A stretch of 64,000 nt of DNA from Hirudinaria manillensis (GCA_034509925.1 CM067526.1:13614510-13678509); one strand, 5' to 3'. Shown: positions 38,034-50,271, numbered from the stretch's first letter. The notes: generated by a model not told the origin, from the letters alone. Program-made: numbers and translations.

Positions 38034-41000
38034 CGTCTGCTCGTGCCCTTGAGCTATGACCTGGGCATATTTTTGTTTATTTTGTTCCAGTTTTTTTTTT
38101 ATATGGCTGATTTTTTTGCCTCTGAGTCGTTTATCACCAACATTAGTTTATCACTTTACTGGGTTGATGATGATACTTTGGGAATTTCAGTTTACCACTG
38201 AACCAGTTTGCCACGAATCAGGCCATCTGGGCCACGGAGGTCTATGAGTACGCCATCTCCTTGGCTGATCCATCCTTCCTTATCACGTCCCTGGTCACCT
38301 ACAAGTTTGTTTACATGATAAGACTGCTCGATCTGGGACTCTTCGAAGAGGTTTTTTGTTTTTTACTGAAAACATTGTTGACGTTAGAAATGTATTTGGC
38401 CTGATTATTCTGTGATATGATGTTGATGTTGATGGAAACTTTGAGAAAGATTTGCGTTTGGATGTGCTCCAACTGCTTGTAAAAACATCACTGCCATTTA
38501 GTATTCCTTTGGGTTTTTAAGTGCATTTCCTTTGTTAAAACATTGATTATAATTTATAATTATAATTAAAATAGACGATTAACGAATAATATATATTATA
38601 ATTATAATTAAAATAGATGATTAACGAATAATATTCGACGACAGGTCCTGAAATATGCGGAGGTCATAGCCCAATCCGTCATCAAGAACCCGGGCATCTA
38701 TCCGCCTGCTGTCATCAGATTCGTGGGGCACCTGTCGACCACCATGAGGATGTGGGACCCTCAGAACAGGGACTCGGCAGTCCCAGACGAGGAAATCGAA
38801 CAAGATCCGCTCTGGTGCACGAACCTCGCGGGCATCATCAAAATGATTGACGTTCGTTCAGTGCACTCGTTTGTTCTCAATTATTGATTTCAATTTCTGA
38901 TTTCAATCATTGATTTCTTCGCAATTTTTGATATTAAACTTAAATTTTAATTTTGAATTCAAATTTTTAATTATCAAACAAACAAAACCAATACAAATGT
39001 ATTACTTTATACGAATATTTATTTCTCTATATAATATATTGTTTTTTTTTTAGGAGGGAGTGATTCACTTCCGAGAAGGCACCTCCAGTCCTCGGATGTC
39101 TTCGACAGGAACTAACAGCGAAATCGGCGAGATAGTCACTGGGGGTCTCCCCAACCCTGGCGCGGAGGACCAGGACACCCATTGGATGGGCCATGCCTAC
39201 CAACAACAAGTTCAGGGTCACCAACCCTTGGAGACCAATTGGTTGAACTCGGGCCAGCAAACCTGGGCAAACGGCAGTCACCAGCAGTGGGTACCGCAGC
39301 AGCCCGTGGATGCATCTTTGGCAGCCCATCCACAACAACAACAACAACAGCATCAGTCGTTCGTTTATGATGGTCAGGATGCGACAGGTGTGTGAACATT
39401 TCAGTGTCAAGTAGTCTGATTGTGTGTGTTCTGTCGATCGATAGGAGGATGTGAGCATCTCTAAAGGTGTATGTCTAAATGTCTGTCTAAGTGTTTGTTC
39501 AAATGTGCATGTGAAGCTGTAGTTGCGTGATGTAGTGTTGAAAAGGAGTTGAATTGAAAAGTCTCGAGATTTAGAACAATTTGGAAATGTGTAACGTTTG
39601 CATGGAAATTGAAATTGGAAAATATAAAACAATCAACCCTGCTTTACTTTTGAGATTACTTTTAGTTAAAACCTGATAATAATAATTAGTACTAATAGTT
39701 AGTACTAATGCTCTTGCGGTGTCCAGAACGAATTGAGGAGTGAAGAATTAATGAAAGATATCATTCTAATTTTAAATGTTTTGTTCTATTTAAAAATGTT
39801 TACAGTTCGTTTAAATTTGTTTATTTTTTGGAAAAAACAAGTCAGAAGTCAAAAGTCAGGAATTTGATAGTTAAGGACAAATAATTTGCAAGAAAATTGA
39901 ATTTCATGCACTGATTTAGACAAATATGTTGAAAAATATGGAAATATATCACCAGAGACCTAGCTGTAAAACTCATTTGATAGTCATAGGTGGAGTTTAC
40001 AAAAGCTACCATTGTGTGATTGACGCATGTGCTGATAACAATGCGATCAGGAATGTGCAATCAGATTGGAATGCATCTAGAGGGACACTTAAAATTCTTT
40101 AAATTCAATTTATTTTTAATTTATTTATTTTATTTTTACTTTTATTAATTTACCAACTTTTTTGTCCGATTTATTGAGAACGAGTTTTTAAAATAATTAT
40201 GTTTTTGATTCATCATATCATATATTTGCATAATTCATCATTCGCTGCATTGTCCTGCAGGCTATTCTAATGCATACATTCCAAAGTTTGGCGGTGCTGT
40301 TGCAGCAACAACAACAACAACACAACTCCCAGAAGCAACTGCTTTCCAACTGCAACAACAACAACCGCAACAGTATCCATCTTTCACCGTCGGTAGCGGG
40401 GAGATGGAGAAGATACCCGAGGAGTCGCATGCAGACTTGCGGTTCGGCCATCATCATCATCAGCAACAACAACAACAGCAACAATCCCAGGTGAGTTGTT
40501 GACAAGGCCAAATGTGCCAATCAATGGATTGACACATCCTGCCCAATCATTGATGATAGTTTGTTATTCTTTTTGGATAACTTTTTTATATTTTTTGAAT
40601 TATTTTTTAATTTAAGGCGTCAAAGAATGTTTTTATGATTTTATTATTGACAAGCTTGTTCATGAACATGACATCCATCAACCATCCAGTCCAAAATTTG
40701 GCTTGTCTTGCCCATCCAACCAACATTAAAATCCACCCATCCATCCATCCATCATTAAAATCCACCCATCCAACCACGGTGATTCCATCTCTCTATCGAC
40801 AGCATGGCGTCAGACTCGGATCTCGCAGCAGGACCACGTCTTCGGGTTCGAACTCCTCCAGGAAGTCGTCGTTGGCAACCACTTCCTCGTCGCCAAGGAA
40901 ACCTCGAGACGATCCTTTCCAGTTCGGGGTGAAGCCGGTGCTCAACGACTCTCTGGTATGTCGAATGATGTTGTTGTAGGTGTTGCTTTGATGTTGTTAG

Positions 41001-42296
41001 TTTATTTTTTGCCCGTTCTGAATTGTTGGTTGATAAAACTCGTGACTTGCTACTTTGTGGGTATGCGGGTTGTGACTGATTATTGTTGTTGTTATTGTTG
41101 CTAGAGTTATTGTTGTTGTTATTATTATTATTATTACAATTATTGCTTCTGAAGAATTTATTTTATGTTTTCATGGTATATGTAAATGTTTCTCATCTCC
41201 AGTTAAAAATATCTCATGTAAAAATTGACCCGATTCAGGATCCCGTCCAGTTGAACCATGTAAGTCTTGAGTTGAGGGCTGATTGACCCATTGGATTGAT
41301 TGATTAATTGATTGATTGATTTGAGGATGACAACCCTTTTATTATTGTTGTTATCAATATTGCTATTATTATTGTTATTATAATTAGTGTTATCAATATT
41401 GCTATTATCATTGTTATTATATTTATTGTTATCAATATTGCTATTATTATTGTTATTATTATTATAATTATTGTTATTATTATTATTATTATTATTATTT
41501 GATTTCCTTAGTGCAGCATCATTTTTGAATGTCAAGTGATGGGCTGTGAAATGAATAATCCTGAGTTAATGATTTGCTGTGCATGGCAGTCCATGTTGTT
41601 TACTTTGTTTTTTACTCTTCCTTCGTGCTTGGTCGATGAAATCAATAATTGAATTTGTTGGATTTATTTGATTTATTCGATTTATTTCAATGCTTTGTTT
41701 TCTTGGCTCCCAGATTTTAATCCTTTCTGCATGCTAGTTTAGTTTTTGTTATTATTATTATTATTATTGTTATTATTATTATTATTATTATCATCATTAT
41801 TATTATAGTGGTTGTTGGTTCATTATTTGTTTATTATTCCTAATTTATTTGTCTTTCATCCTATTCTCCAGATTCTCTTCTTTTGGTTATTGACCACATA
41901 AATGATTCAATTAGTTTTTGAAATCATTTTCTACAATTCCTAACTTATTATCTAATTATCTCTAATTATTATTATTATTTATTATTATTATAATTATTAT
42001 TAATACGTATCTTATCATCCATGATATTAACAATTATTATTAATACCCTTTAGTCTTTACCCGACACTCCATTTATTATTTCCATCTCGTAGCATATTTT
42101 TTTCTACAACTTTTTGTCAACAGATGTCAGGCATGGACCAGCCGCTGGGTGCGCACAGTCCCGAGGACAAACCCAAGAAGAAGCAGCCTCTGCCGAACGA
42201 CGACTCCGATGACTTTGAAATCAAGAAACCTGTCTCTACTGCCAATGAAAAGGTAAAACTGGGATTTTGAATGTTGTATTACTTGAATGAGTGTAC

Positions 42297-42343
<47 letters not shown>

Positions 42344-44044
42344 GCATATATATATATATATAATTATATTCTAATATATCTAATTATTAGGTATATATAT
42401 ATTTATATATATTTATATTATGTATCTATATATATTGTTATATACCACTCTTGTGTTATAATTCTGTTAAAGTATAAATCACATTACATGACCATTCCCA
42501 TAGTATGTAGTACACTTGGAAAAGTTTATATTGGTGTTTTGACGAATTTTTTAAAATTAAATTTTGATGTTAAATGTTAATTATTATTAATAACTTATAA
42601 TTTAGTAACCTCACCTCCATTCAACGTACTTTCATAATATGGTTTCATTAAATTCTCGACAGAAGGCCGGACTGGGATGGACTGGGATCTTCAAGCCCTT
42701 TGGTTGGCTCACGAGACCCAAGGAATGCCACCTTCCAGACGACTCAAACATGAAGGTTGTCCTTTTGGTTGCCAAAAGTTTTCCTATCTAATTATTATCA
42801 TTATTATAAATAAATTGTTATTATTATTATTATAAATAAATTGTTATTATTACTATTACAAATAAATTGTTATTATTACTATTATAAATAAATTGTTATT
42901 ATTATTACTATTATAAATAAATTGTTATTATTACTATTACAAATATATTGTTATTGTTATTATTACTATTAATATTATCTGACCTTATTTGTTTTGTTTC
43001 TGACAGTATGGGTGGGATGAGTCAAAGAAAAAGTGGGTGAACACCGAAGGGGAAGCTGCAGACGACCAGGGGTTGCCACCTCCGCCTCCTGCCACCCAGA
43101 ACCACCCGGGACCAACGTCGGATCAACCTGGAGTCAACATTTATTCCAGGGGTGCTAAGCCAAGAGGTGATGCAAAATTGAATCAATTGTTTAGGGATCT
43201 AATTAAAAGATGTTATTTTCTTAAAATTATTAAAAATTAAAAAGTTATTTTTCTTTTTAATGTTTTCAATTAATTTAAATTAATTCTCATCTCCATTCAA
43301 GAAGGCATTCAGTAAAATTATTAATTGGATTGTTAAATCATTAATTACTCAGTTTATAAATAATAATAGTAATAATAATAATAATCGTTAATTCAATTCC
43401 GACCGAGCAGGTGCCAGAGGTCAATATGCGGACGTCCTCGGAGACAATGCCAGACCGGAAACTTCAGTTCCGAATTCGCTCCTCTCTGCCCTTCCAAAAT
43501 CTGCCAGCATGCCTGCCAACATATTCATTCCGCCTCGTGAGATTTTATAATAAATATTTCTGTCGATTAAGACAATAATCGTTCGATTAATCGCATTGCG
43601 TAATTTATTGCAGCTGGTGACGACGAGTCCCTGAACCAAGATGTTGTTGAAGCCCAACAAGATCAGCCGACACTATCACCTTACCAACAACAACAACAGC
43701 AGCAGCAACAGCAGCAGCAACAACAGCTGCAACAACAACAATTGCCACCACAGTCTCAAATACCTGATGATAACTATCAACAACAGGTACCAATCTTTCC
43801 AATGTAGCATTTATTTTTGTCTCTTTTAGTCATCCATCGTGGAGACACGTTATAAACAATTGAACACGTGAATACAATTGATTATCACATTATTTCCATC
43901 AAATAAGACTATTAATTTACATTAACCTTCCAGCAGCCAGTCTATCAAACCCCTTTCTTCAATCCTTCACAAATTCAAGATGCACCCAGTAACAGGCAGC
44001 AGCCACCATGGATGAACAGCAGAGGTCCTTACAACAGGAGATGA
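31642..44044 (+). CDS. SEC16A: SEC16, ER exit site scaffold for COPII vesicles
   Basis: Organises ER exit sites and COPII assembly, binding Sec13 and Sec23. Exons: 31642-34645, 34893-34973, 35105-35258, 35393-35491, 35680-35759, 35890-36085, 36156-36291, 36467-36679, 36756-36853, 36973-37057, 37621-37735, 37869-37980, 38191-38350, 38645-38851, 39054-39387, 40261-40490, 40803-40955, 41203-41259, 42124-42252, 42663-42755, 43007-43166, 43411-43536, 43614-43786, 43934-44044. Total 6306 nt, 2101 residues. The 3-kb first exon encodes a disordered region ending in an Arg/Asp/Tyr repeat zone (RYPDDRSRY type, 33.7-34.6 kb). Exons 6-14 (residues about 1140-1580) are the conserved central domain: FSRAHVRASFSPSGQLVQV, DALDWAMKQNLWGHALYLA, NRDSAVPDEEIE. 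Exons 19-22 hold the C-terminal conserved block (GWTGIFKPFGWL, YGWDESKKKWVNTEG). Poly-Gln runs occur in exons 16 and 23. Vertebrates have SEC16A and SEC16B; length favours the SEC16A type. Confidence 0.96.
37205..37240 (+). mobile_element. Short repeat remnant with TTTATATAGCGCC motif
   Basis: CATTTATATAGCGCC followed by AGGCGCT forms a 6-bp inverted repeat (AGCGCC/GGCGCT) with a 17-18-nt spacer. Motifs of this type are common in dispersed repeats of marine and other invertebrates, so this is probably a fragment of a transposable element inside SEC16 intron 10. Confidence 0.35.
37425..37612. repeat. ~97-bp direct duplication, AT-rich
   Basis: Two degenerate copies start at about 37426 and 37525, each running CTATACATGTAT through GATGTCTACTCATC to GTGTAC and TGTCTATC. 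It lies in SEC16 intron 10, just before exon 11. Confidence 0.7.
41239..41259 (+). other. Alternative in-frame acceptor within SEC16 exon 18
   Basis: A second CAG (41236-41238) splits the 57-nt exon 18 so that a 21-nt version (DPVQLNH) could also be used. Both versions keep frame with exons 17 and 19, so either or both may be real. Confidence 0.4.
41350..41466. repeat. 39-bp minisatellite, three copies
   Basis: Units starting GTTATCAATATTGCTATTA recur at 41350, 41389 and 41428. It is intronic to SEC16. Confidence 0.85.
42297..42445. repeat. (TA)n and degenerate TATATA tract
   Basis: A pure TA run of about 30 bp followed by interrupted TATATA sequence, in SEC16 intron 19. The open frame across it is repeat-derived. 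Confidence 0.9.
42800..42965. repeat. AT-rich minisatellite (about 30-bp units)
   Basis: Five or more copies of a unit like ATAAATAAATTGTTATTATT with TACTATTA spacers, in SEC16 intron 20. Confidence 0.8.
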
Positions 44045-44405
44045 TGATAATGATGATGGTAACGACCAGAGATGCTGCCAGGGATGACCACGGTCTGACC
44101 CTACGAATTCGGTGCTGTAAATAGACTCGGGAAATATTCTGTCGTCCCATTAATTATTATTATTATGAGGAGCAAATGTGGTATCGATAAGTTGGATTGA
44201 ATTATTATCTTGGTTTCAAGAACATTTTATGATAGTTGGTGGTGAGTTGCATAAACTAATTTCTCTCAAATGATTAACCTCATGTTCCTGTGCGGTCCAT
44301 CAGAAACTCTGGTTGGTACGTGCGCGTGTATGTTCAGTTTACGTATGTCATAAACATGGACGACATTTACAGTCTGGTCGGTACATGTTTATCTTCAGTT
44401 TACTT

Positions 44406-44411
44406 AATAAA
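44406..44411 (+). terminator. SEC16 poly(A) signal (AATAAA)
   Basis: Canonical AATAAA about 360 nt after the SEC16 stop; a second copy (GAAATAAAAACC) follows at about 44440. Confidence 0.5.
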
Positions 44412-44982
44412 AAGTCATCAAATGGCTCTGAACTGAAATAAAAACCATTGCTTCTTGTCCGATGGCATCCAAACCAAAACGAGCCAAAATAAAATTGTTT
44501 GCAACAACCTGTGGCAATCGCAGGGGTATTATGGGTATTTGTGGGTACTGTTTACTGCATTGTGGGCACACTGCTTACATCAAACATTTCTTTTTCAAAG
44601 TCAGTCGTTCAAAGCAACTTTTTTTTAAAAAACAAGGCGGAGTTCAACTCAGAATTTCGGACGCACCCTCGTCTCGGGCAGGAAAACGAAACGCTGGCCT
44701 CTTAGCGACATTTCATGTCTCCGTAGATCTTCCGAGATCAAATTGTTCACGAGAGAGAATGAAAGAAGAGCGAATGAAAAACGCAACATGCTGCCCTAAC
44801 TGTCATAAAATCCAGTGTGGTTCATTTACATTGCAAATCAGACAGACAATTATTTAAAAGCCAGTATCGAGATGTGTTTCCAGACGTGGTACGGCGAGTG
44901 GGAACGACGACGCTGCAATCCTAGAAAGGTTACTTAACGCACCTACGTGCTCATATACATGTTAAAAGTATTAGTTATTTAG

Positions 44983-44988
44983 TTTATT
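44983..44988 (-). terminator. RCC1 poly(A) signal (AATAAA on minus strand)
   Basis: TTTATT on the plus strand, 80 nt beyond the RCC1 stop codon at 45068-45070, a typical distance for cleavage and polyadenylation. Confidence 0.5.
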
Positions 44989-45067
44989 AGTACAGTAATA
45001 AGATCGGTTGTGAAAGATTATTCGGGGCGCTAGTCGTAGGACTGTCAGAAATCAGGTTAAAGATTCC

Positions 45068-48000
45068 TCATTCCGAGGCCAACAGGAGAGTGTGTTGTCC
45101 ACCAGCAACTGCCATAATGCCTTTCCTGTAAATCAATAAGCGATTAGTAATGATAATCAATTTGATAAATCAACATCATATAACAACATCTGATGATTAC
45201 ATCTAAGATCATTATAAATTATAACAAAGAATGATGAGGCAACTTACAATTTGTCAAGTGCTTTGCCTTTGATTGCCTTGGGCTCTTCAACGTCGTCCTC
45301 ATCATCACCCATACCCAGCTGCATGGTGCTACCCATACCCCAGCCATAGATGGTCCCTGAAGCAAAAATAACAATTAAACAGTCACAATAAATATCTGGT
45401 TGTAATAATCTAAACAAAACAAATGAAAAGACAAAGATAAGTATACAGTAATACAGAAACAATTATAACAATTAGTTACATACATATAACAGCCACAACA
45501 ACAATAAAGTCGTCCCATATTATCAGGACAATGGAAATAATTAACGAATTATTAAAATAATTAAACTGAATCTCACCGTCTTCGGCGACGGCAAAAGAGA
45601 CGGACGACCCGCAGCCGACGCTGATGCACTTGGTCGACGCCAGAGACTCGACGGGCGTCAACTCCTTGACGTGGTCGAGCGAGTCGACCGGGCCGAGTCC
45701 CAGCCGTCCGTACTCCTTCCTCCCGATGCTGTAGACCTTTCCGGTTCCGTCGAGCGCGACGGTGTGGTGCTCCGCGCAAGCGATCTCTTTCCAGTCACGT
45801 GTCGGATCGAACGTCTTCGAGACTTCGGGGAATAGTCTGTTTTCCATGTCTGGGAAGCCTGCAAAAGCCGTGATAGGTCGCAAATCATTAATTAACTGAT
45901 CGTTATTCAATCATCAATCACCAATCAACCCTAATCTGAAACAAACCCAATTGATAGTAGTTGTTGAGACCCCAAGAGAGGATTTCCCCTTCGCTCGACT
46001 TGGCAAACGATACATAAGCGCCTGCCCAGATATCGATGCATTTAAGGCCTCGTTTTGTGAACCTCACTGGTTTGGCATTGAGGGTGCTGTCTGTTATTAG
46101 AAAACGATTATTATTAATAATATTACTATTACTGTTATTAGAAAATGATTATTATTATTAATAATATTACCATTATTATTTTTATAAATACTACTTAACA
46201 AACGTGTTATTGTGTTAAGTAATTGTTACATAATAAATAACAAGGATGTCTTAACATTACCCACCTATGCCCAACCTTCCGCCTCTGATGGAGAACCACT
46301 CGCCTATTCTGCCGAGCTGTCCGACATCTGAAGCACCTGAAAGAAAACATGTCAATGAATTTCCTGACTTCCTTCTCATGAAGGGCACTATCAGCAGCAG
46401 TATCAACAGCACTATCAGCAGCAGTATCAACAGCACTGTCAGCAACAGTATCAACAGAATCATCAGAGCAACCACAAACCTAGACTGTAGACTTCTCCCT
46501 TATCTGTGAGGCACAAGATGTGAGCAGAACCGCTGGCTATTTTGATGACCCTGATGCCGTGGAGGATCTTGGACGGTCTCTCCACCTTCTCGCTCTTTCC
46601 CATCTCCTTGCCGCTCTCCTGCTTCCTCCTCGCTGCCGGCTTTCCGTCGACGGAGACCTCGTCTTCGGGGTTGATGCCTATGACTCCGTTAGTGTCCTGA
46701 TAATGGTATAGTTTGACGTTGTTATGGAAAAGTATGAGATGGAAATCAAAGATGCCAAAATAGGAAGCGTTACTCACTCTGAATGTTCCCCAGATGTAAA
46801 CCTGACCACGTTCTGTGAGGGCCACCGAATGGCTGTCACCTGCAACCACCTGGATGACCTTTCCCTCAATTCCTTCCACCTTTCCGGGCACTGCGCAGTC
46901 GGCTTCCTCTTCCGTATGACGACCGAGAGTGGCCTCGTCATTGCAGCCAAATGAATAAACCTATTTTGAAAATAAAAAATATCCACATGATTCTATAATC
47001 CTTGAATTCATGACTCAGATCCGATTGACTTATTATTATTGGTAGTTTATTATCGTTTCACTAAACTACTCCAAGTCATCCTCACCTCTCCTTGGGCTGT
47101 TATGCACAGGCTGTGCATACCCCCTGCGGATATCTGGACGACCCCGATGCCTCCGAGGTCAACCCTCTTGGGCCTCGATGACTCCACGACGTCGGGCCCC
47201 AGTCCGAGCTGACCCACGTCGCTTCCTCCCATGGCGAGGATCATGCCCGGGGTGCTCCATCTGGCGGCAACAGGAGTGGTGTCGGCTGTAAAAGAAATCA
47301 ATTCATCAATGTAAATTGATTTGATATTTATTAAATCAATTGATTGTTAATCGCTTGTAATCGATTAACTCGTACCGTGATCCTGCTTGGCTTTCTTGAC
47401 CTGCTTCTCGGACTCCTTGACCTCGGAATCCGCCTTTCTCTTGCGGTCGTTGCCAACGGTTTTGGCTTCCTTGGTTTTGGACGCCTCCTTCTTGTCTTTG
47501 CTGGCCAGTGTCTTCTTTGCAGCTGTGGTTTTCTTTTCGTCCTTCTTCGACTTTTGAGGTTCCTCGTCTTCTTCTTCGTCCTCGCTTTCCGTCATCGCGA
47601 CCTTGGCTGCGGCTCCTTTCTTGGCGGTCGCAGCATTTCTGGCTCCCCTTTTAGGCTTAGGTGCCTCTTCGGCTTCGTCACTTTCTTCGACTTTGGCTTT
47701 TGAAGCTTTTGTGGCAGCAGCTTTCTTGGCAGCTGCCACTTTCCTGGCACCCCTTTTCGGTTTAGGGTCCTCATCTTCTCCGTCATCCTCCTCTTCACTC
47801 TCGACTGGCTTGGCTTTGGAAGCTTTTGTGGTGGCAGTAGCTTTCTTCTCTGACTTTTTGTCTCCTCTTTTTGGCCTCGGCTCTTCGTCTTCATCCTCGC
47901 TTTCCTCCTGTTTGGCCTTTGAACCCTTTGCAGCGACAGCTTTTTTGGCAACTGCTGTCTTCTTCTCTCCTCTTTTCGGTTTCGGAACATCTTCTTCCTC

Positions 48001-49604
48001 GTCGTCACTCTCTTCGACTTTGGCGGCTTTGGCAGCAGGTGCTTTCTTGGCCGCAGTTTTCTTGTTTTGTTTTGGCTTCTGAGGTTCAACTTCCTCTTCA
48101 CTTTCCTCCACTGGTGCTCTTTTGGTTCCTCTTTTGGGCAATTCCATCTTTTTTCCATCCTCTTTGCCTTTCGTTTTTTCTGGAAGTTTGTTGTCATCAT
48201 TTCTCTTTTGCCTCGTCTGTCTCGTGTTGACCTGGACCTCTTCCTCCTCCTCCTCCTCCTCAGGCTTGGCCTTCTTCTTGCCTCTGGTATGCCTCTCCGG
48301 TTCTGCCTCTTTCGGTTTCTCGTCATTTTCTTCAGTCATTTCTTCTTCTGCCTGTTTTGCCTTTTTCTTGCCCCTAGTCGTTTTCTCTTGTTCGACCTCT
48401 TTCGGTTTATCTTCGACCTTCTTGCCTACCGATTCCCCGTCTGACTCCGTCGGTTGTTGTTGTTCTTTTTTGGCTTTCGCTCCCTTCTTGCCTCTGGCTT
48501 GCTTCTCTGGTTCGACTGCCTTAGGCTTGTCATCACTCTCCTCTGCTTCATCTGGATGTTCCTTTGTTGGCTTAGTCTTCTTCTTGCCTTTCGATTGCTT
48601 CTCTGGTTCAGCTTCTTTCAGCTTTTCTTCTGATTTTTCATTGTCTGACTCTTTGGGCTGCTCCTTTTCAGGCTTGGCCCCTCTCTTGCCTCGGGTATGT
48701 TTCTCAGGTTCAGCCTCGACCAACTTTTCTTCTTCGGCTGCTGACTCCTCAGGTTTTTCATCCAAATTATCTCCTTTCTTTTGATCTTCTGATTGCTTCT
48801 CTGGCTTGGACTCTTCTGCTGTTTCTTTAGATTTTTCGATCACTTTGTCGTCCATTTTTTCCTCTTCCACCTCCATTGGCTCTTCATCAGCAGCTGGTGT
48901 TTCCTCCTTTTTAGACATTTTTGCCTTTTTGTTTGCAGCAGCCTTCTTAGTTGGTGCCTTTCTTTTATTCTTTCCAACTGGATTTTTGGCTTCTTCATCA
49001 TCTTCACCATCTCCATCTTCGACTTCTTTTTCTTGTTCAGCCATTTCATGTTTTCCATCAATGACCTCAGCATTATCTTTGGCTTCTGCTTTTTTATCAG
49101 TGACATCCCCATCATCACTTACTATTTTGTCTGCCTTTTCGGTGGCATCTCCGTTTTTGGCATCTTTTGCCTCTGACGTTTCAATGTCAAATGTGTTGTT
49201 CATCGGATCCTCTTTTGTTTCCTCATCTGCAGTCATTTTTTCTACACTGCTCTCTGCCTTGGAACCCTAGAAAGTATTTTATCTAGTCTAAATTTTTGTA
49301 TTTGGTAAAATGATGTGATGCTATAATATAAAAGTATGATCATAATGTTTCAATGTTTCATGAGTAAATCCCAGCATTAGCAAGACTTGGTGTCAGGCTT
49401 TGAAGATCAATGCATAAAATACATAAATTCGTCTGGATATTTAGATTTTAATGAAATCACCTCTTTATCTTCTGAGCTGAGAGCTGCCTTCTTTCCTCTT
49501 CCCTTCTTTTGTGATTTATCACTAGCTTCTGATACATCTGCTGAGACATTGGATGCTGTGTCTGTTTTTTCTTTCATGACCCCTCTATTCTTGGCAGGTG
49601 ACAT
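45068..49604 (-). CDS. RCC1: RCC1, Ran guanine-nucleotide exchange factor with long charged N-terminal extension
   Basis: Chromatin-bound exchange factor that loads Ran with GTP, driving nuclear transport and spindle assembly. Minus-strand exons: 49604-49461, 49266-47376, 47285-47086, 46960-46778, 46696-46480, 46336-46265, 46090-45947, 45858-45577, 45356-45248, 45125-45068. Total 3300 nt, 1099 residues. The last ~421 residues match whole human RCC1 (421 residues) across the seven-bladed propeller: GGSDVGQLGLG, GGMHSLCITAQGEVYSFGCN, GDSHSVALTERGQVYIWG, EHHTVALDGTGKVYSIGRKEYGRLGLG, GGQHTLLLASE. In front lie about 678 residues of Lys/Glu/Ala-rich sequence, almost all in one 1.9-kb exon, with two internal repeat arrays (roughly residues 224-385 and 430-640). 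The start is the first Met of exon 1 (MSPAKNRG), which resembles the MSPKR start of vertebrate RCC1. Confidence 0.95.
46388..46458. repeat. 24-bp minisatellite in RCC1 intron 5
   Basis: Three copies of ACTATCAGCAGCAGTATCAA plus CAGC. Read on the plus strand it is Gln/Tyr-rich, but it lies between RCC1 exons and is not part of any gene model. Confidence 0.8.
47500..48740 (-). repeat. Coding repeat arrays of acidic/basic blocks in RCC1 exon 2
   Basis: The distal array (about 48740-48250) repeats a unit with core EAEPEKHTRGKKKAKP about five times. The second (about 48115-47500) repeats a ~35-residue unit, an acidic ESEDEDEE block followed by PKPKRGxKK and an Ala/Lys tail (AAAKKAAATKASKAK), about six times. 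Units differ in length by codons only, so frame is preserved. Confidence 0.85.
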
Positions 49605-50271
49605 GTTTATCTAGCACTTAAGGTTATATAAGACAAATTACTAATAATATGAACATTTCCATTAAATTCAGTCGATAAATAAAAATTCCAAAGTCACTTG
49701 TTAAATTAGGTAATCTTATAGCCATTTATAAAACAATTTCTCTAAAAAATATTCTATATTAGGTAAACAAAACAGTCAAATATATGCATTCAAGCATGAT
49801 CATAAGTAGGTGATAGAAAAAAATACAATTCGAAAAATAAAGCATCAATAACCATACTTAATATGGTCGCGTGCACTAAGGAATCACGTAGAACGATATA
49901 CGAAGTGTGATCAGAAATTCAAATCATCGAAAAATTACAAATCCTCACCTTTGATGTAAGATCCTAGACGTAACGATAACAACAAGTTTACAAACTCGGA
50001 ACTAATAGCGGGATTCGAAGTGTCACTTTTAAATGCCACAAACAATTCTCCGGAATGCTTAAATGTTTCAATATCTTTGGGCGCTAAATGCAACGATACT
50101 TTAAGTAGTTCAAACATCAATTTAATAAAAAACTGTTTGTTTTAAAAATTGCAATAAATAATTGAAAATATAGTACAGAATTTTTAAAAAGGTAAAAAAA
50201 ATTAAAAACTTCCGTAGCACGACGGTCGTTAAATATTGTTCGAAGATCGTTACAATTATATCAATAACACG
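49605..50271. promoter_or_regulatory. Divergent promoter region between RCC1 and LRRC42
   Basis: The RCC1 and LRRC42 start codons lie 667 bp apart on opposite strands. An acceptor (TTAAGTGCTAG) at 49611 just upstream of the RCC1 ATG implies a 5' exon further upstream, and the small exon at 49949-50117 is a candidate. Only 154 bp separate its ATG from that of LRRC42, so a shared bidirectional promoter is likely. Confidence 0.55.
49949..50117 (-). CDS. Possible small coding 5' exon, unknown protein (56 codons)
   Basis: On the minus strand an ATG opens a frame with well-balanced composition (MFELLKVSLHLAPKDIETF, HSGELFVAFKSDTS, EFVNLLLSLRLGSYIK) ending at a strong donor (AAAG|GTGAGG). Unspliced, the frame stops four codons later (GEDL). 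Joined to the acceptor at 49611 it reads eight more codons and stops, out of frame with and overlapping the RCC1 ATG. It could be an upstream ORF of the RCC1 transcript, a tiny independent protein, or the first exon of another isoform. I recognise no family. Confidence 0.4.

Larger units (their letters stand above)
44045..45067. other. Convergent 3' region between SEC16 and RCC1
   Basis: Contains the 3'UTRs of both genes. AATAAA at 44406-44411 fits SEC16; TTTATT at 44983-44988 is AATAAA on the minus strand, about 80 nt past the RCC1 stop. The 131-codon open frame at 44462-44857 lacks splice sites and coding character. Confidence 0.6.

Noticed and set aside
44462-44857. 131-codon open frame downstream of SEC16
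   Set aside because: It starts in the SEC16 3' flank, lacks splice partners and has no recognisable domain.
47592-48326. 244-codon Arg/Lys-rich minus-strand frame and several Leu/Phe/Ser plus-strand frames
   Set aside because: They are alternate-frame shadows of the repetitive RCC1 exon 2.
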